This document shows, piece by piece, positions 44,436 through 52,865 of a stretch of DNA of 64,000 nucleotides. Made by a program: the position numbers and the translations under genes. The DNA is from Marinobacter maroccanus. GTDB lineage: Bacteria; Pseudomonadota; Gammaproteobacteria; Pseudomonadales; Oleiphilaceae. The notes below the pieces were generated by a model. That model ran no database searches. It had not been told where the DNA came from and was given only the letters and a program-made list of their open reading frames with translations. Location: assembly GCF_002933275.1 (NCBI RefSeq), contig NZ_PSSX01000004.1:246895-310894 (forward strand), read 5' to 3'. How positions within the stretch are numbered: the first letter of the stretch is position 1; each line of letters opens with the position of its first letter.

Positions 44436-45827
44436 ATGAGCACAGGACTGGTGAGCGTGGCCTACGTGGTCGCAAGTATCTTGTTTATTCTCAGCCTGGG
44501 TGGCCTCAGCCACCAGGAATCGGCCCGGCGCGGCAATCTCTACGGCGTCGCCGGCATTATCATTGCGGTTGGGGCCACTCTGGCCAGCGTAGACGGAGGC
44601 GTCACCGCCATCATCATTGCGGTGTTGCTCGGTGTCGGCATTGGCATTCCCATCGCCAACAAGGTGGAAATGACCCAGATGCCGCAACTGGTCGCCCTGC
44701 TCCACAGTTTTGTGGGTCTGGCGGCGGTGCTGGTGGGCTTTTCCGGCTACATCGAGCCGCTGATTGCAACCTCCGGTACCGAGCACACCATCAAACTGGT
44801 GGAAGTATTTGTCGGCATATTCATAGGCGCCATTACCTTCACCGGTTCACTGGTGGCCTGCGGCAAACTGGACGGCCGAATCGACAGCAAGGCGCTGACG
44901 CTGCCCGGCCGGCACCTGATGAATCTGGCAGCGATCATTGTCTGCGTCTTGCTCGGGGCCTGGTTCCTGGGCACCGAGAGCATGGCACTGGGGATCGTTG
45001 CCCTGATCCTGATGACCGCCATTGCCTCGGTCCTCGGCATTCACCTGATCATGGCCATCGGCGGCGCCGACATGCCGGTGGTGGTATCCATGCTCAACAG
45101 TTACTCCGGGTGGGCAGCCGCTTCCATCGGTTTCATGTTGGGCAATGACCTGCTGATTGTCGTTGGTGCCCTGGTGGGCAGCAGCGGTGCCATTCTCAGC
45201 TACATCATGTGCAAGGCCATGAACCGGTCTTTCATCAGCGTGATTCTTGGAGGCTTCGGCCAGACCAGCAGCAGCTCGGCCGCTGCGGATGCCGACCAGA
45301 CGGTGCATGAATCCAGTGTCGATGATGTCTGTGAGGAACTGCGCAACGCTGAGTCGGTGATCATCGTGCCCGGTTACGGCATGGCGGTGGCCCAGGCCCA
45401 GAACGGCGTCAGCGAAATGACCAAGCTGCTGCGGGACCGGGGCGTGAACGTGCGTTTCGGCATCCATCCGGTGGCCGGTCGCCTGCCGGGCCATATGAAC
45501 GTGCTGCTTGCCGAGGCCCACGTGCCCTATGACATCGTGCTGGAAATGGACGAGATCAACGACGACTTCCCGAGTACCGACGTGGTGCTGGTCATCGGCG
45601 CCAACGACACGGTGAACCCGGCCGCCGCTGAAGACCCGGGCAGCCCGATTGCCGGCATGCCGGTGCTGGAGGTCTGGAAGGCCCACCAGGTTGTGATCCT
45701 CAAGCGGGGCATGGCCACCGGTTATTCCGGCGTTGAGAATCCACTGTTCTTCAAGGACAACGCCCGTATGCTGTTCGGCGATGCCAAGGACAGCATCGAC
45801 AAGCTGGTCAGTGGTCTGCGGGGCTAA
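44436..45827 (+). CDS. pntB: NAD(P) transhydrogenase subunit beta PntB
   Basis: The 463-aa membrane subunit carries the dII proton channel (about nine hydrophobic segments, residues 1-270; GDMPVV-like [29 protein letters not shown]) and the dIII NADP(H)-binding domain (about 290-463; [74 protein letters not shown]). It forms the operon pntA-pntB with a 12-bp gap. A GC-rich hairpin follows immediately downstream. Confidence 0.97.
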   Translation: MSTGLVSVAYVVASILFILSLGGLSHQESARRGNLYGVAGIIIAVGATLASVDGGVTAIIIAVLLGVGIGIPIANKVEMTQMPQLVALLHSFVGLAAVLVGFSGYIEPLIATSGTEHTIKLVEVFVGIFIGAITFTGSLVACGKLDGRIDSKALTLPGRHLMNLAAIIVCVLLGAWFLGTESMALGIVALILMTAIASVLGIHLIMAIGGADMPVVVSMLNSYSGWAAASIGFMLGNDLLIVVGALVGSSGAILSYIMCKAMNRSFISVILGGFGQTSSSSAAADADQTVHESSVDDVCEELRNAESVIIVPGYGMAVAQAQNGVSEMTKLLRDRGVNVRFGIHPVAGRLPGHMNVLLAEAHVPYDIVLEMDEINDDFPSTDVVLVIGANDTVNPAAAEDPGSPIAGMPVLEVWKAHQVVILKRGMATGYSGVENPLFFKDNARMLFGDAKDSIDKLVSGLRG

Positions 45828-45837
45828 AGGAAGGCTT

Positions 45838-45859
45838 GCGGGGCTGAAGGCCGCCCCGC
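45838..45859. terminator. GC-rich hairpin between pntB and the BamE-like gene
   Basis: The stem GCGGGGC-N8-GCCCCGC lies 10 bp after pntB and 19 bp from the end of the convergent lipoprotein gene. T-tracts are weak on both strands, so bidirectional termination is plausible but not certain. Confidence 0.45.
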
Positions 45860-45877
45860 GCCTGTTTACTTGGGGAG

Positions 45878-46189
45878 TTATTCGGTGGTGTTGTACACGT
45901 AGGACGACACGGTGCCGTCCTGGTTGAATCGCACCACCAGGTCAGTGGTTTCCGCATCACCGAAGGCAGACCACTTGTACTTGCCATAGGTCCAGGTGCG
46001 TTTGCCGTCCTCGATCCCGGTGCGCCACGGCTCGCCGAACATCTCCTGGATATCGGCCCGGGTGGTTTCGCCAATCTGGATCTGGTCCACATTGTGGGTG
46101 GCGAAGTCTTTCCCAACGGTCGCACAGCCCACCATGGCCGTCATCACCACTGCCATAAACAGTGTTTTCATAGAACCAATCATCGACAT
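45878..46189 (-). CDS. BamE/SmpA-like small lipoprotein
   Basis: The 103-aa protein has a lipoprotein signal peptide (lipobox MVGC near residue 22) and a BamE/OmlA-like fold: VDQIQIGETTRADIQEMFGEPWR, then a beta-rich GKRTWTYGKYKWSAFGDAETTDLVVRFNQDG. It is likely anchored in the outer membrane and related to, but not identical with, the barrel-assembly subunit BamE. GAGGGG seven bases before ATG 46189 supports this start. It is convergent with pntB. Confidence 0.8.
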   Translation of the reverse strand: MSMIGSMKTLFMAVVMTAMVGCATVGKDFATHNVDQIQIGETTRADIQEMFGEPWRTGIEDGKRTWTYGKYKWSAFGDAETTDLVVRFNQDGTVSSYVYNTTE

Positions 46190-46278
46190 ACGGATCCCCT
46201 CACATTCCAGTGAATTTCACCCATCATAGCGTGTCTATGAGCAGAAGCGATTACGAAGACGACAGATTTAACGGACAC

Positions 46279-46309
46279 AAAAAAGCCGCAGGCCCGAAGG
46301 CTCTGCGGC
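46279..46309 (-). terminator. intrinsic terminator of the OYE-family gene
   Basis: Read on the minus strand, the stem GCCGCAGAGCC, loop TTCG and GGCCTGCGGC (with one bulge) is followed by six T residues. It lies about 30 bp after the gene stop at 46340. Confidence 0.88.
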
Positions 46310-46339
46310 AGGTCTCGATCGTCCGATCGAAGGGGATAA

Positions 46340-47452
46340 TCAATACAGCTTGGCTAGGGACTTCTTGGCGAAAGATTCCACTTCGTTCAGGCGGCCCTCT
46401 TTCACCTTGATCAGCCACTCGGGATCCTGAAGAAGTGCCCGGCCAACGGCGATCAGTTCGAACTCGTGATTATTCATCCGCTCCACCAGTTCATCGATGC
46501 CGGCTTTTTCAACTGCTTCCTGCTTGCTGGCAAAGGTGCCACTGATAAAGTCTTCAGTCAGCCCTACACTGCCCACGGACATGGTGGGCTTGCCGGAAAG
46601 CTTCTGGGTCCAGCCTGCGAGATTCAGATCCGAGCCTTCAAACTCCGGCTCCCAGAAACGGCGGGTGGAGGCATGGAAAATGTCCACACCGGCTTCCACC
46701 AGCGGCTTCAGGAAGCGTTCAAGTTCCTCAGGGCTGTTAACCAGTCTGGCTTCGTAATCCTGCTGCTTCCACTGGGAGAATCGGAGCATGATCGGGAAAT
46801 CCGGCCCAACCCGATGACGCACCGCTTCAACGATTTCCACCACGAAACGCAGGCGGTTTTCCAGGCTGCCGCCGTATTCATCATCACGCTGGTTGGTGCC
46901 TTCCCACAGGAACTGGTCCAGCAGGTAGCCATGAGCGCCATGGATCTCGACACCATCAAAACCGAGGGCCTTGGCATCCTGGGCTGCATCAGCAAAAGCG
47001 GTGACAACATCCTCGATATCTTCTTTGCTCATGGCCTTGCCGTTGGGCTTGCCCGGGGCGAACAGACCGGAAGGACTGTAACCAGGAACCGATGGATCCG
47101 GCGGTGTACCCTCTTTTCTGACGGAACCCACGTGCCAGAGCTGCGGGAAAATCGCGCCACCGGCCTCATGGACGGCGTCGACCACATGTTTCCAGCCCTC
47201 GAGAGCATCGGTTCCGTGGAACGCCGGAACATTCGGGTAGCCATTGGCGGCCGGGTGATTAACGGTAGTGCCTTCGGTGATGATCAGGCCAACACCCGCC
47301 TCGGCTCGGCGACGGTAATAGGACACCACGTCCTCCCCCGGAACGCCATCCGGCGAGAAGTTACGGGTCATGGGCGCCATAGCCACACGGTTTCGCAGTT
47401 TGAGGTTATGGAGTTCAAACGGTTCGAAAAGCGGGCCAAGATTCATGCTCAT
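46340..47452 (-). CDS. old yellow enzyme-like NADH:flavin oxidoreductase
   Basis: The 370-aa TIM-barrel FMN enzyme is predicted to reduce activated C=C bonds such as enones. Features are LFEPFELHNLKLRNRVAMAPMTR at the N-terminus, the HGAHGYLLDQFLW active-site region, NQRDDEYGGSLENRLRFVVEIVEAVR and PTMSVGSVGL near the phosphate-binding site. ATG 47452 is chosen over an upstream in-frame start that would lie in the shared promoter region; a second ATG two codons in is possible. It is divergent from an HxlR regulator. A strong terminator follows. Confidence 0.9.
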   Translation of the reverse strand: MSMNLGPLFEPFELHNLKLRNRVAMAPMTRNFSPDGVPGEDVVSYYRRRAEAGVGLIITEGTTVNHPAANGYPNVPAFHGTDALEGWKHVVDAVHEAGGAIFPQLWHVGSVRKEGTPPDPSVPGYSPSGLFAPGKPNGKAMSKEDIEDVVTAFADAAQDAKALGFDGVEIHGAHGYLLDQFLWEGTNQRDDEYGGSLENRLRFVVEIVEAVRHRVGPDFPIMLRFSQWKQQDYEARLVNSPEELERFLKPLVEAGVDIFHASTRRFWEPEFEGSDLNLAGWTQKLSGKPTMSVGSVGLTEDFISGTFASKQEAVEKAGIDELVERMNNHEFELIAVGRALLQDPEWLIKVKEGRLNEVESFAKKSLAKLY

Positions 47453-47460
47453 GGTAGTGT

Positions 47461-47526
47461 GCAACCTCACTAATTTGGTTTCTTTAAGCAACCCTATTGA
47501 ATCTGGTTTTAAAATGCAACCCTATT
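47461..47526. promoter_or_regulatory. three direct repeats of GCAACC, candidate HxlR operator
   Basis: GCAACCTCACT (47461), GCAACCCTATT (47488) and GCAACCCTATT (47516) occur with spacings of 27 and 28 bp between the divergent OYE and HxlR genes. The last two are identical over 11 bases. They straddle the likely promoters. Confidence 0.55.
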
Positions 47527-47541
47527 CGGTACACTCCGGGC

Positions 47542-48012
47542 ATGGCCAGAAAACGTTTTGATGACTCCAGCTGTTCCGTCGCCCGCGCCCTCAATGAAGT
47601 GGGTGACTGGTGGTCCCTCCTGATTGTACTGCATGCCATGTATGGCACCCGCCGGTTTGTGGATTTCCAACAGGAACTCGGCATTGCCAAGAATATCCTC
47701 TGCGACCGCCTGGCGCGGCTGGTGGACAATGAAGTTCTGCGCAAGGTCGATGTGGGCGAACACGGATCACGCTTCGAATACCGCCTGACCGAAAAAGGCC
47801 GGGATCTTTTCCCGGTGGTAATCGCGCTTCGTCAGTGGGGAGATAAATGGAACCCCGCTCCGGATGAGGCTCCGCTAGACCTGCGCGACCGCGCCACCGG
47901 TCGTCCGATACACACGGTGGAAGTCCAGGACGCCGATGGCCAGGCCCTGTCCATTCGCGATGTGTTTGTGCCGGAAGAAAGCCTGCCAGTCCGAAAAAAG
48001 AACTCGGCCTGA
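47542..48012 (+). CDS. HxlR-family transcriptional regulator
   Basis: The 156-aa protein has a winged helix-turn-helix of the HxlR type: CSVARALNEVGDWWSLLIVLHAMYGTRRFVDFQQELGIAKNILCDRLARLVDNEVL (residues 10-65) plus RLTEKGRDLFPVVIALRQWGDKW. Cys10 near the N-terminus is conserved in redox- or quinone/aldehyde-sensing members. It is divergent from the OYE-family reductase, a usual pairing, so it probably represses that gene and itself through the GCAACC repeats. I prefer ATG 47542; a frame start 15 codons earlier lies within the repeats. Confidence 0.9.
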   Translation: MARKRFDDSSCSVARALNEVGDWWSLLIVLHAMYGTRRFVDFQQELGIAKNILCDRLARLVDNEVLRKVDVGEHGSRFEYRLTEKGRDLFPVVIALRQWGDKWNPAPDEAPLDLRDRATGRPIHTVEVQDADGQALSIRDVFVPEESLPVRKKNSA

Positions 48013-48104
48013 CCATCCGCAAAAGCCGCAGTCGACGCACCACCGTCCATTTTTTTGAGTTGTATCAATCCACTGATCAAACCCGCTCACCTGCCCGGGC
48101 ATTC

Positions 48105-48118
48105 TTGCGCTAAATCAA
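48105..48118 (+). promoter_or_regulatory. FNR/ANR-like site upstream of ompW
   Basis: TTGCG-CTAA-ATCAA matches the consensus TTGAT-N4-ATCAA fully in the right half and 3 of 5 in the left. An ATTAAT hexamer (48138-48143) would put transcription near 48150-48153, with the site centred about -40, the position of a class II activator site. FNR/ANR control of ompW/oprG genes is known in other gammaproteobacteria. Confidence 0.42.
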
Positions 48119-48179
48119 GTTTCCATTTCTCGATGTCATTAATCTGCAGTCATCAACGATTCAGGTTAAGGAGATGGAT

Positions 48180-48896
48180 ATGCCCCGTACATTCAAACTT
48201 GGTGTTCTGGCTGCAGCGGTTATGGCTGCTGCTCCCGCTGTTCAGGCGTACGAAGCTGGTGATTTCATTGGCCGCGTTGGTGTGGCAACGGTTGATCCGG
48301 ATTCTTCCAGCAGCAACTTGAACTCCAACGCTCTCGGCGAAATTGATGGCGCCAAGGTCAGCGTCGATTCCAACAGCCAGCTGGGACTGACCGCCAGCTA
48401 CATGCTGACCAACCAGTTCGCCGTTGGCGTACTCGCTGCAACCCCGTTCAAACACGACATCAACGGTGACGGAGCAGCCCTAGGTGGTACTGGCAAACTG
48501 GCAGAAACCAAACACTTGCCTCCGACCATCACGCTGCAATACTTCCCGATGCCTAGCGGGAGCAAACTGCAGCCATACGTTGGCGCTGGTGTGAACTACA
48601 CCAACTTCTTCGAAGAGAAGACCACTCAGACTCTGACCGATACCTACGCCACACTGGCGCCGGGCGTGACCAGTACCGACATAGAGCTGGATGACAGCTT
48701 TGGTCTGGCGGCCGAAATTGGCTTTGATTACATGATCACCGAAAACGTCGGTATCAACGCCGCAGTCTGGTGGATCGACATCGACACCGAGGCCACAATC
48801 AATGCATACGCGGGCAATGCCGTAGCCGATACCAGCACCATCGACGTGGATATCGACCCCTGGGTCTATATGGTAGGCGTCTCCTACAAGTTCTGA
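48180..48896 (+). CDS. ompW: outer-membrane protein OmpW
   Basis: The 238-aa beta-barrel protein has a 23-residue signal peptide (cleavage VQA-YE) and an eight-stranded barrel thought to let small hydrophobic molecules cross the outer membrane. Family features are DFIGRVGVATVDPDSS, LGLTASYMLTNQFAVGVLAATPFKHDI, HLPPTITLQYFPMP, LQPYVGAGVNYTNFFEE and a terminal Phe (VSYKF). AAGGAG is six bases before ATG 48180 but directly abuts ATG 48174, so 48180 is chosen. A strong terminator follows. In an alkane-using marine bacterium it may help hydrocarbon uptake (inference). Confidence 0.93.
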   Translation: MPRTFKLGVLAAAVMAAAPAVQAYEAGDFIGRVGVATVDPDSSSSNLNSNALGEIDGAKVSVDSNSQLGLTASYMLTNQFAVGVLAATPFKHDINGDGAALGGTGKLAETKHLPPTITLQYFPMPSGSKLQPYVGAGVNYTNFFEEKTTQTLTDTYATLAPGVTSTDIELDDSFGLAAEIGFDYMITENVGINAAVWWIDIDTEATINAYAGNAVADTSTIDVDIDPWVYMVGVSYKF

Positions 48897-48954
48897 TCCC
48901 CGTGCCTCCGCCAGCTGCCCGGTCTGTTGGCTGGCGGAAGGTGCGTTCTCCTGT

Positions 48955-48982
48955 GCGGGGCTCTCCGGCCCCGCTTTTTTTT
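48955..48982 (+). terminator. intrinsic terminator of ompW
   Basis: The stem GCGGGGC, loop TCTCCG, stem GCCCCGC is followed by eight T residues, about 60 bp after the ompW stop. A second hairpin (CCGCCAGC...GCTGGCGG) precedes it at about 48908-48937. Confidence 0.93.
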
Positions 48983-48997
48983 GCTTCTCTGAAACAC

Positions 48998-49020
48998 AAA
49001 AACGGAGCCGAAGCTCCGTT
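48998..49020 (-). terminator. intrinsic terminator of rhlE
   Basis: On the minus strand, the stem AACGGAGC, a TTCG tetraloop and GCTCCGTT run into a short T-run, 23 bp after the rhlE stop. It faces the ompW terminator. Confidence 0.85.
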
Positions 49021-49042
49021 TTGAATTACTGCCAATCAGCCC

Positions 49043-50365
49043 TCAGGCACTCTGGCGCTGAGCCGGACGACTCCGCTGACCACCGCCATTCTGGCTACGG
49101 CCGCCGCTGCGACCACCTGGCTTGGCACCGAAGCTTTTTGGCTTTCCGCCGGGACGACCATTGCCACCGCCGTTACCATTGCGGTTACGGGCGCGGCTGG
49201 GATCGGCCTTGGCTTTCGGCTTCAGCGGCAGGTTGTTGGTCGGCTCAAAGCCTTCCACTTCCGTGCGCGGCAGTTGCTTTTTGATCAGCCTTTCGATGCC
49301 CGCCAGCATTTTGCCTTCATCGGCACTGACCAGCGACAGGGCGTGACCACTTTCACCGGCACGGCCGGTACGGCCGATACGGTGCACGTAGTCTTCCGGC
49401 ACGTTGGGCAGTTCGAAGTTCACCACCTGGGGCAGTTGTTTGATGTCCAGGCCACGGGCGGCGATATCCGTCGCCACCAGCACACGTACTTCGCCAGCTT
49501 TAAAATCCGCCAGGGCGCGGGTACGTGCACCCTGGGACTTATTGCCATGGATGGCAGCGGCGGTAATACCGTCCTTCTCCAGCTTCTGGGTCAGGCGATT
49601 GGCACCGTGCTTGGTGCGAGTGAAAACCAGCACCTGGTCCCAGCTGTTATCACGAACCAGCTTGCTCAACAGAGCGGTTTTCTGGCTCTGATCCACCGGG
49701 TAGACAGACTGCTTGATGTTTTCAGCAGAGGTGTTTCGAGCCGCCACTTCAACCTGAACCGGGTTGTCCAGCAGGCCTTCGGCCAGGGTCCGGATCTCGT
49801 TGGAGAAGGTGGCAGAGAACAGCAGGTTCTGGCGCTTGGCCGGCAACAGCGAAAGGATCTTGCGAATGTCGCGGATAAAGCCCATGTCCAGCATGCGATC
49901 GGCTTCGTCCAGAACCAGGATTTCCACTTCGTTGAAGCGCACGGCGTTCTGCTGATAAAGATCCATCAGACGGCCGGGTGTTGCCACCAGCACGTCCAGA
50001 CCTTTGCGCAGCTTCATCATCTGCGGATTGATTTTCACACCACCGAAGACCACCGCGGCCTTGGTGGGAATGTATTTGCTGTAAAGATTCACGCTGTCGT
50101 GAACCTGCGCCGCCAGTTCACGGGTCGGTGTCAGGATCAGGGCACGAGGGCCTTTGCCGGTGCGCGGGTTTTCACCCAGACGCTGCAGCAAGGGCAAGGT
50201 AAAACCGGCGGTTTTGCCGGTACCGGTCTGGGCAGCAGCCATAACGTCCCGGCCAGAAAGCACGGCGGGAATCGCCTGGGCCTGAATGGGAGACGGGGTT
50301 TCATAACCCTGGTCAGACGTGGCACGGACCAGCTGCTCGGACAAACCGAGTGAAGAAAAACTCAT
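49043..50365 (-). CDS. rhlE: DEAD-box RNA helicase RhlE
   Basis: The 440-aa ATP-dependent RNA helicase probably acts in ribosome assembly or RNA decay. Motifs: Q motif near [10 protein letters not shown], Walker [10 protein letters not shown] (44-52), PTRELA, DEAD at 152-155, SAT at 183-185, and [35 protein letters not shown] in the second RecA-like domain. The C-terminus (from about 385) is a Lys/Arg/Gly/Asn-rich RNA-binding tail. It is divergent from the TlpA-like gene and convergent with ompW. RhlE is preferred over SrmB or DbpA because of overall layout. Confidence 0.92.
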   Translation of the reverse strand: MSFSSLGLSEQLVRATSDQGYETPSPIQAQAIPAVLSGRDVMAAAQTGTGKTAGFTLPLLQRLGENPRTGKGPRALILTPTRELAAQVHDSVNLYSKYIPTKAAVVFGGVKINPQMMKLRKGLDVLVATPGRLMDLYQQNAVRFNEVEILVLDEADRMLDMGFIRDIRKILSLLPAKRQNLLFSATFSNEIRTLAEGLLDNPVQVEVAARNTSAENIKQSVYPVDQSQKTALLSKLVRDNSWDQVLVFTRTKHGANRLTQKLEKDGITAAAIHGNKSQGARTRALADFKAGEVRVLVATDIAARGLDIKQLPQVVNFELPNVPEDYVHRIGRTGRAGESGHALSLVSADEGKMLAGIERLIKKQLPRTEVEGFEPTNNLPLKPKAKADPSRARNRNGNGGGNGRPGGKPKSFGAKPGGRSGGRSQNGGGQRSRPAQRQSA

Positions 50366-50695
50366 ATTGGATCAACTCTTGATTATTCTGCCTCCACGAC
50401 CACCGTTCTCGGTGAATGCGGGCAGATGCCATGAACATTCATGGAATAAAAGACGACTACGGTCACGCGCCGTTATCGGGGTGACGTCCTCTGACAGGTC
50501 GTATGGAAAGGTCGCACGGGCTCAAAGCCTTAAACTGCGGAATCCCTAGAGGCAGGATGCAGGCACATTAACAGAGGCCCGGGCAATTAGCCATAGGTGA
50601 TTATAATAAGCATCCGAAGGAACCTGGCGGACATCCTCAAGTCAGAGTGTTTTGATCAGCGCAACCCAACACGGATTTATAAGGAAGTTTCAGGA
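50366..50695. promoter_or_regulatory. 330-bp divergent intergenic region (rhlE / Lgt-TlpA fusion)
   Basis: No gene was found. A TATAAT hexamer at 50602-50607 could be a -10 box for the plus-strand gene, though no good -35 is visible. A hairpin-like CATGAACATTCATG (50430-50443) lies in the rhlE leader direction. Long 5' leaders are common before cold-responsive helicase genes, but no specific element was recognised. Confidence 0.3.
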
Positions 50696-51511
50696 ATGAG
50701 CGTCAGTATCGGCCCATTGAGCCTGTCCATCGGTCACCTGCTACTGGTTATGGCCTTCGGCCTGGCTCTGCTGGTTGGAGGGGTGCTGGGCCGCAAATAC
50801 CGCGTGCCCGTAGCCGGATCGGTGGCCGATATCTTTGTGGTAGCGATGCTGAGCGCCCGGATCGGCTTCGTGACCAGCTACTTCGAGCATTATCGGAACG
50901 ACCTGCTGGGCATCATTGATATCCGGGACGGCGGTTTTGATGTGCTCTGGGGTGTCATCGGCGCCATCGTCTTCACCGGTTTCCTGCTGTGGCGCAGGAA
51001 GGCTCAACGCAAGCCACTGGCCACGGCAGCGTTAACGGGTGCCCTGTTCTGGGCGGCTACAGCGGGCACCATCACATTGATAGAACAACAGGCCCGCGGC
51101 ATGCCCGAAATAACCCTACGTTCGCTCAATGGCGAATTGGTCAGCATGAACCAGTTGGCTCAGGGCAAACCCCTGGTGGTAAATCTCTGGGCAACCTGGT
51201 GCCCACCCTGCATCCGGGAAATGCCGGTGCTGGAGGAGGCCCAACATATCTACAAGGACGTCGCTTTTGTGTTTGCGAACCAGCGGGAACAGCCGGAAAC
51301 CATCCACTCCTTTCTTGAGGACAACCGTCTGAACCTGAACAATCTCTACCGGGACGATCAGGCTCAGCTGGCCCGGGCCGTGGGGAGCAATGGCTTGCCA
51401 ACCACGCTGTTTTACAATGCCCAGGGCCAATTAATCGATTCCCACATGGGCGAACTGTCACGAGCAACCCTGGCCAGGGGCCTGGAAAAGATCCGTACAC
51501 CCGAGGAATGA
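50696..51511 (+). CDS. Lgt-like membrane domain fused to a TlpA-type thioredoxin
   Basis: The 271-aa protein has three to four membrane segments in residues 1-130. The stretch ADIFVVAMLSARIGFVTSYFEHYRND and IRDGGFDVLWGVIGAIVFTG resembles part of prolipoprotein diacylglyceryl transferase (Lgt), whose equivalent reads like GGRIGYV.FY and WDGGMSFHGGLIG. From about 137 on it is a periplasmic TlpA/ResA-type thioredoxin with WCPPC at 168-172 and the cis-Pro loop NGLPTTLF. The Lgt half is truncated and lacks recognisable catalytic residues, so it is likely a membrane anchor or an interaction domain; the thioredoxin half should reduce a periplasmic disulfide. CAGGA is just before ATG 50696. Confidence 0.82.
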   Translation: MSVSIGPLSLSIGHLLLVMAFGLALLVGGVLGRKYRVPVAGSVADIFVVAMLSARIGFVTSYFEHYRNDLLGIIDIRDGGFDVLWGVIGAIVFTGFLLWRRKAQRKPLATAALTGALFWAATAGTITLIEQQARGMPEITLRSLNGELVSMNQLAQGKPLVVNLWATWCPPCIREMPVLEEAQHIYKDVAFVFANQREQPETIHSFLEDNRLNLNNLYRDDQAQLARAVGSNGLPTTLFYNAQGQLIDSHMGELSRATLARGLEKIRTPEE

Positions 51512-51548
51512 ACCGGAGCCGATTTCCTGATAGTGGCCTGAGTTTTAT

Positions 51549-52004
51549 CTATTGAGTGGCCGCTTTGGCAAAATTCCCCAATGCGCCACTCACTTTATCG
51601 AGCACTTCATCGCAGCCTTCAATGCCATGGCGGCCCTTCAGGTATTGCGGATCGTTGTACCCCAGCCATACCTCACCGTTGGCATCTTCCCAGATCAGGG
51701 CTTTCTGGGGCAGGTCGATGGCAACACTCTGAGCGCACTGCATCAGTGGCGTACCGACTTTGGGATTGCCGAAAATAACCACTTCGGTCGGACGCAACGC
51801 CAGACCGGCTTTTTCGGCGCCCTGCTGATGATTAACGCGGGCCATGACCGTCATGCCCTTCTCCTTCAGCACAGACTCGAGTTTGTCCGCCGTCGCTTTG
51901 ACATCGTGACTGCTCTTGACCGCGATCAGTCCATCTGCGGCATGAGTGAGCGTGGCGAACAACAAGGTTGATGCCACGAGAACCAGTCTGAGAATGCAGC
52001 GCAT
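51549..52004 (-). CDS. periplasmic DUF302 protein
   Basis: The 151-aa protein has a signal peptide (cleavage near THA-AD) and a DUF302 domain: GLIAVKSSHDVKATADKLESVLKEKGMTVMARVNHQQGAEKAGLALRPTEVVIFGNPKVGTPLMQCAQSVAIDLPQKALIWED. DUF302 proteins are of unknown function; some are linked to metal or sulfur metabolism. AGGAG six bases before ATG 52004 is preferred over a frame starting 20 codons earlier. Convergent with the Lgt-TlpA gene, 70 bp from the lpxL-like pseudogene. Confidence 0.85.
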   Translation of the reverse strand: MRCILRLVLVASTLLFATLTHAADGLIAVKSSHDVKATADKLESVLKEKGMTVMARVNHQQGAEKAGLALRPTEVVIFGNPKVGTPLMQCAQSVAIDLPQKALIWEDANGEVWLGYNDPQYLKGRHGIEGCDEVLDKVSGALGNFAKAATQ

Positions 52005-52073
52005 GGGATTCTCCTGAACATTTGCTGAAGTCTTGAGCATAGAACAGCGTAAAGCGTTACGCATAAAAGGTCT

Positions 52074-52723
52074 TCAGTAGATCGCTGCCGCACCTTCCGG
52101 CCTGCTCTTGAAGCGCTTGTGCAGCCAGAGGTACTGATCGGGCTGCTCACGAACGGTGGCTTCAATGAAACGGTTCCAGACTTTGGCGTCCTGTTCCGGA
52201 TGTTCGCCGAAGGATTCCTGAATCGGAGAGAACACCACCCGGTAACTGCCATCGGGCATTCGCAGGTGACTAACGCAGATAACGGCGGCGCCGGATTCCC
52301 GGGCAATGTAGCTCGGCGAGGTGATACAGCCGGCACTCACGCCGAAAAAGGGCACAAACACCTCGGACTTCTTGCCGAAATCCTGGTCACAGGCGAACCA
52401 GACCTGCCCCCTTCCTTCAGGAACGACAACATGGGTCTGATCTGACGCTTGGTGAAGGGCCGGATTCCAAAATGGCGTCGGCGGCCGCGTTCGATCATAC
52501 GGTCGATCACCGGATTGTTGTTGGGGCGATACATGTAACCCGGCTTATCGAGCCTGCAGGCAATCAAGGGCAGTGCAAAATCAAAAATACTGTAATGCCC
52601 ACCGATCAGCAGGACCCCCAGAAAGCGGGATGCCAGAGCGGGCGTTTTCTTCTTTTTGTACCGGAGGCCATACAACGGTCGCCTGTGATCTGTAATAAGG
52701 AAGGGGCGTTCAGCCTGACACAT
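52074..52723 (-). pseudogene. truncated, frameshifted LpxL/HtrB-like lipid A acyltransferase
   Basis: Two overlapping frames encode the middle and C-terminal parts of an LpxL-type acyltransferase. The upstream frame has GVLLIGGHYSIFDFALPLIA...YRPNNNPVIDRMIERGRRRHFGI...MLSFLKEGG; the downstream frame, after a shift, has FVPFFGVSAGCITSPSYIARESGAA...QYLWLHKRFKSRPEG. At the C5/G5 run 52407-52411 one base appears to be missing: restoring it would give EGGQVWFACDQDFGKKSEVFVPFFG, joining both parts. The first 110 or so residues of the usual protein (about 300 aa) are absent. Either the gene is decayed or the frameshift is a sequencing error and only the N-terminal loss is real. Confidence 0.8.
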
Positions 52724-52865
52724 TCTCCGCTGGCGCGATACTTGAGATCCTCATTGATTCTGTTGGCCCTGAAGAGGATCCAATTCCGGAATCCAGGAGT
52801 ATGGTCTACAGGAGATACGTGTTAATACCTAGAACCCATCCTACAAAAACAGGAAACTCCCCGTC

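Noticed and set aside
52400..52420. Programmed frameshift producing a functional lpxL-type protein
   Set aside because: The G5 run might allow slippage, but the N-terminal third of the protein is absent, so decay or a sequencing error is the simpler reading.
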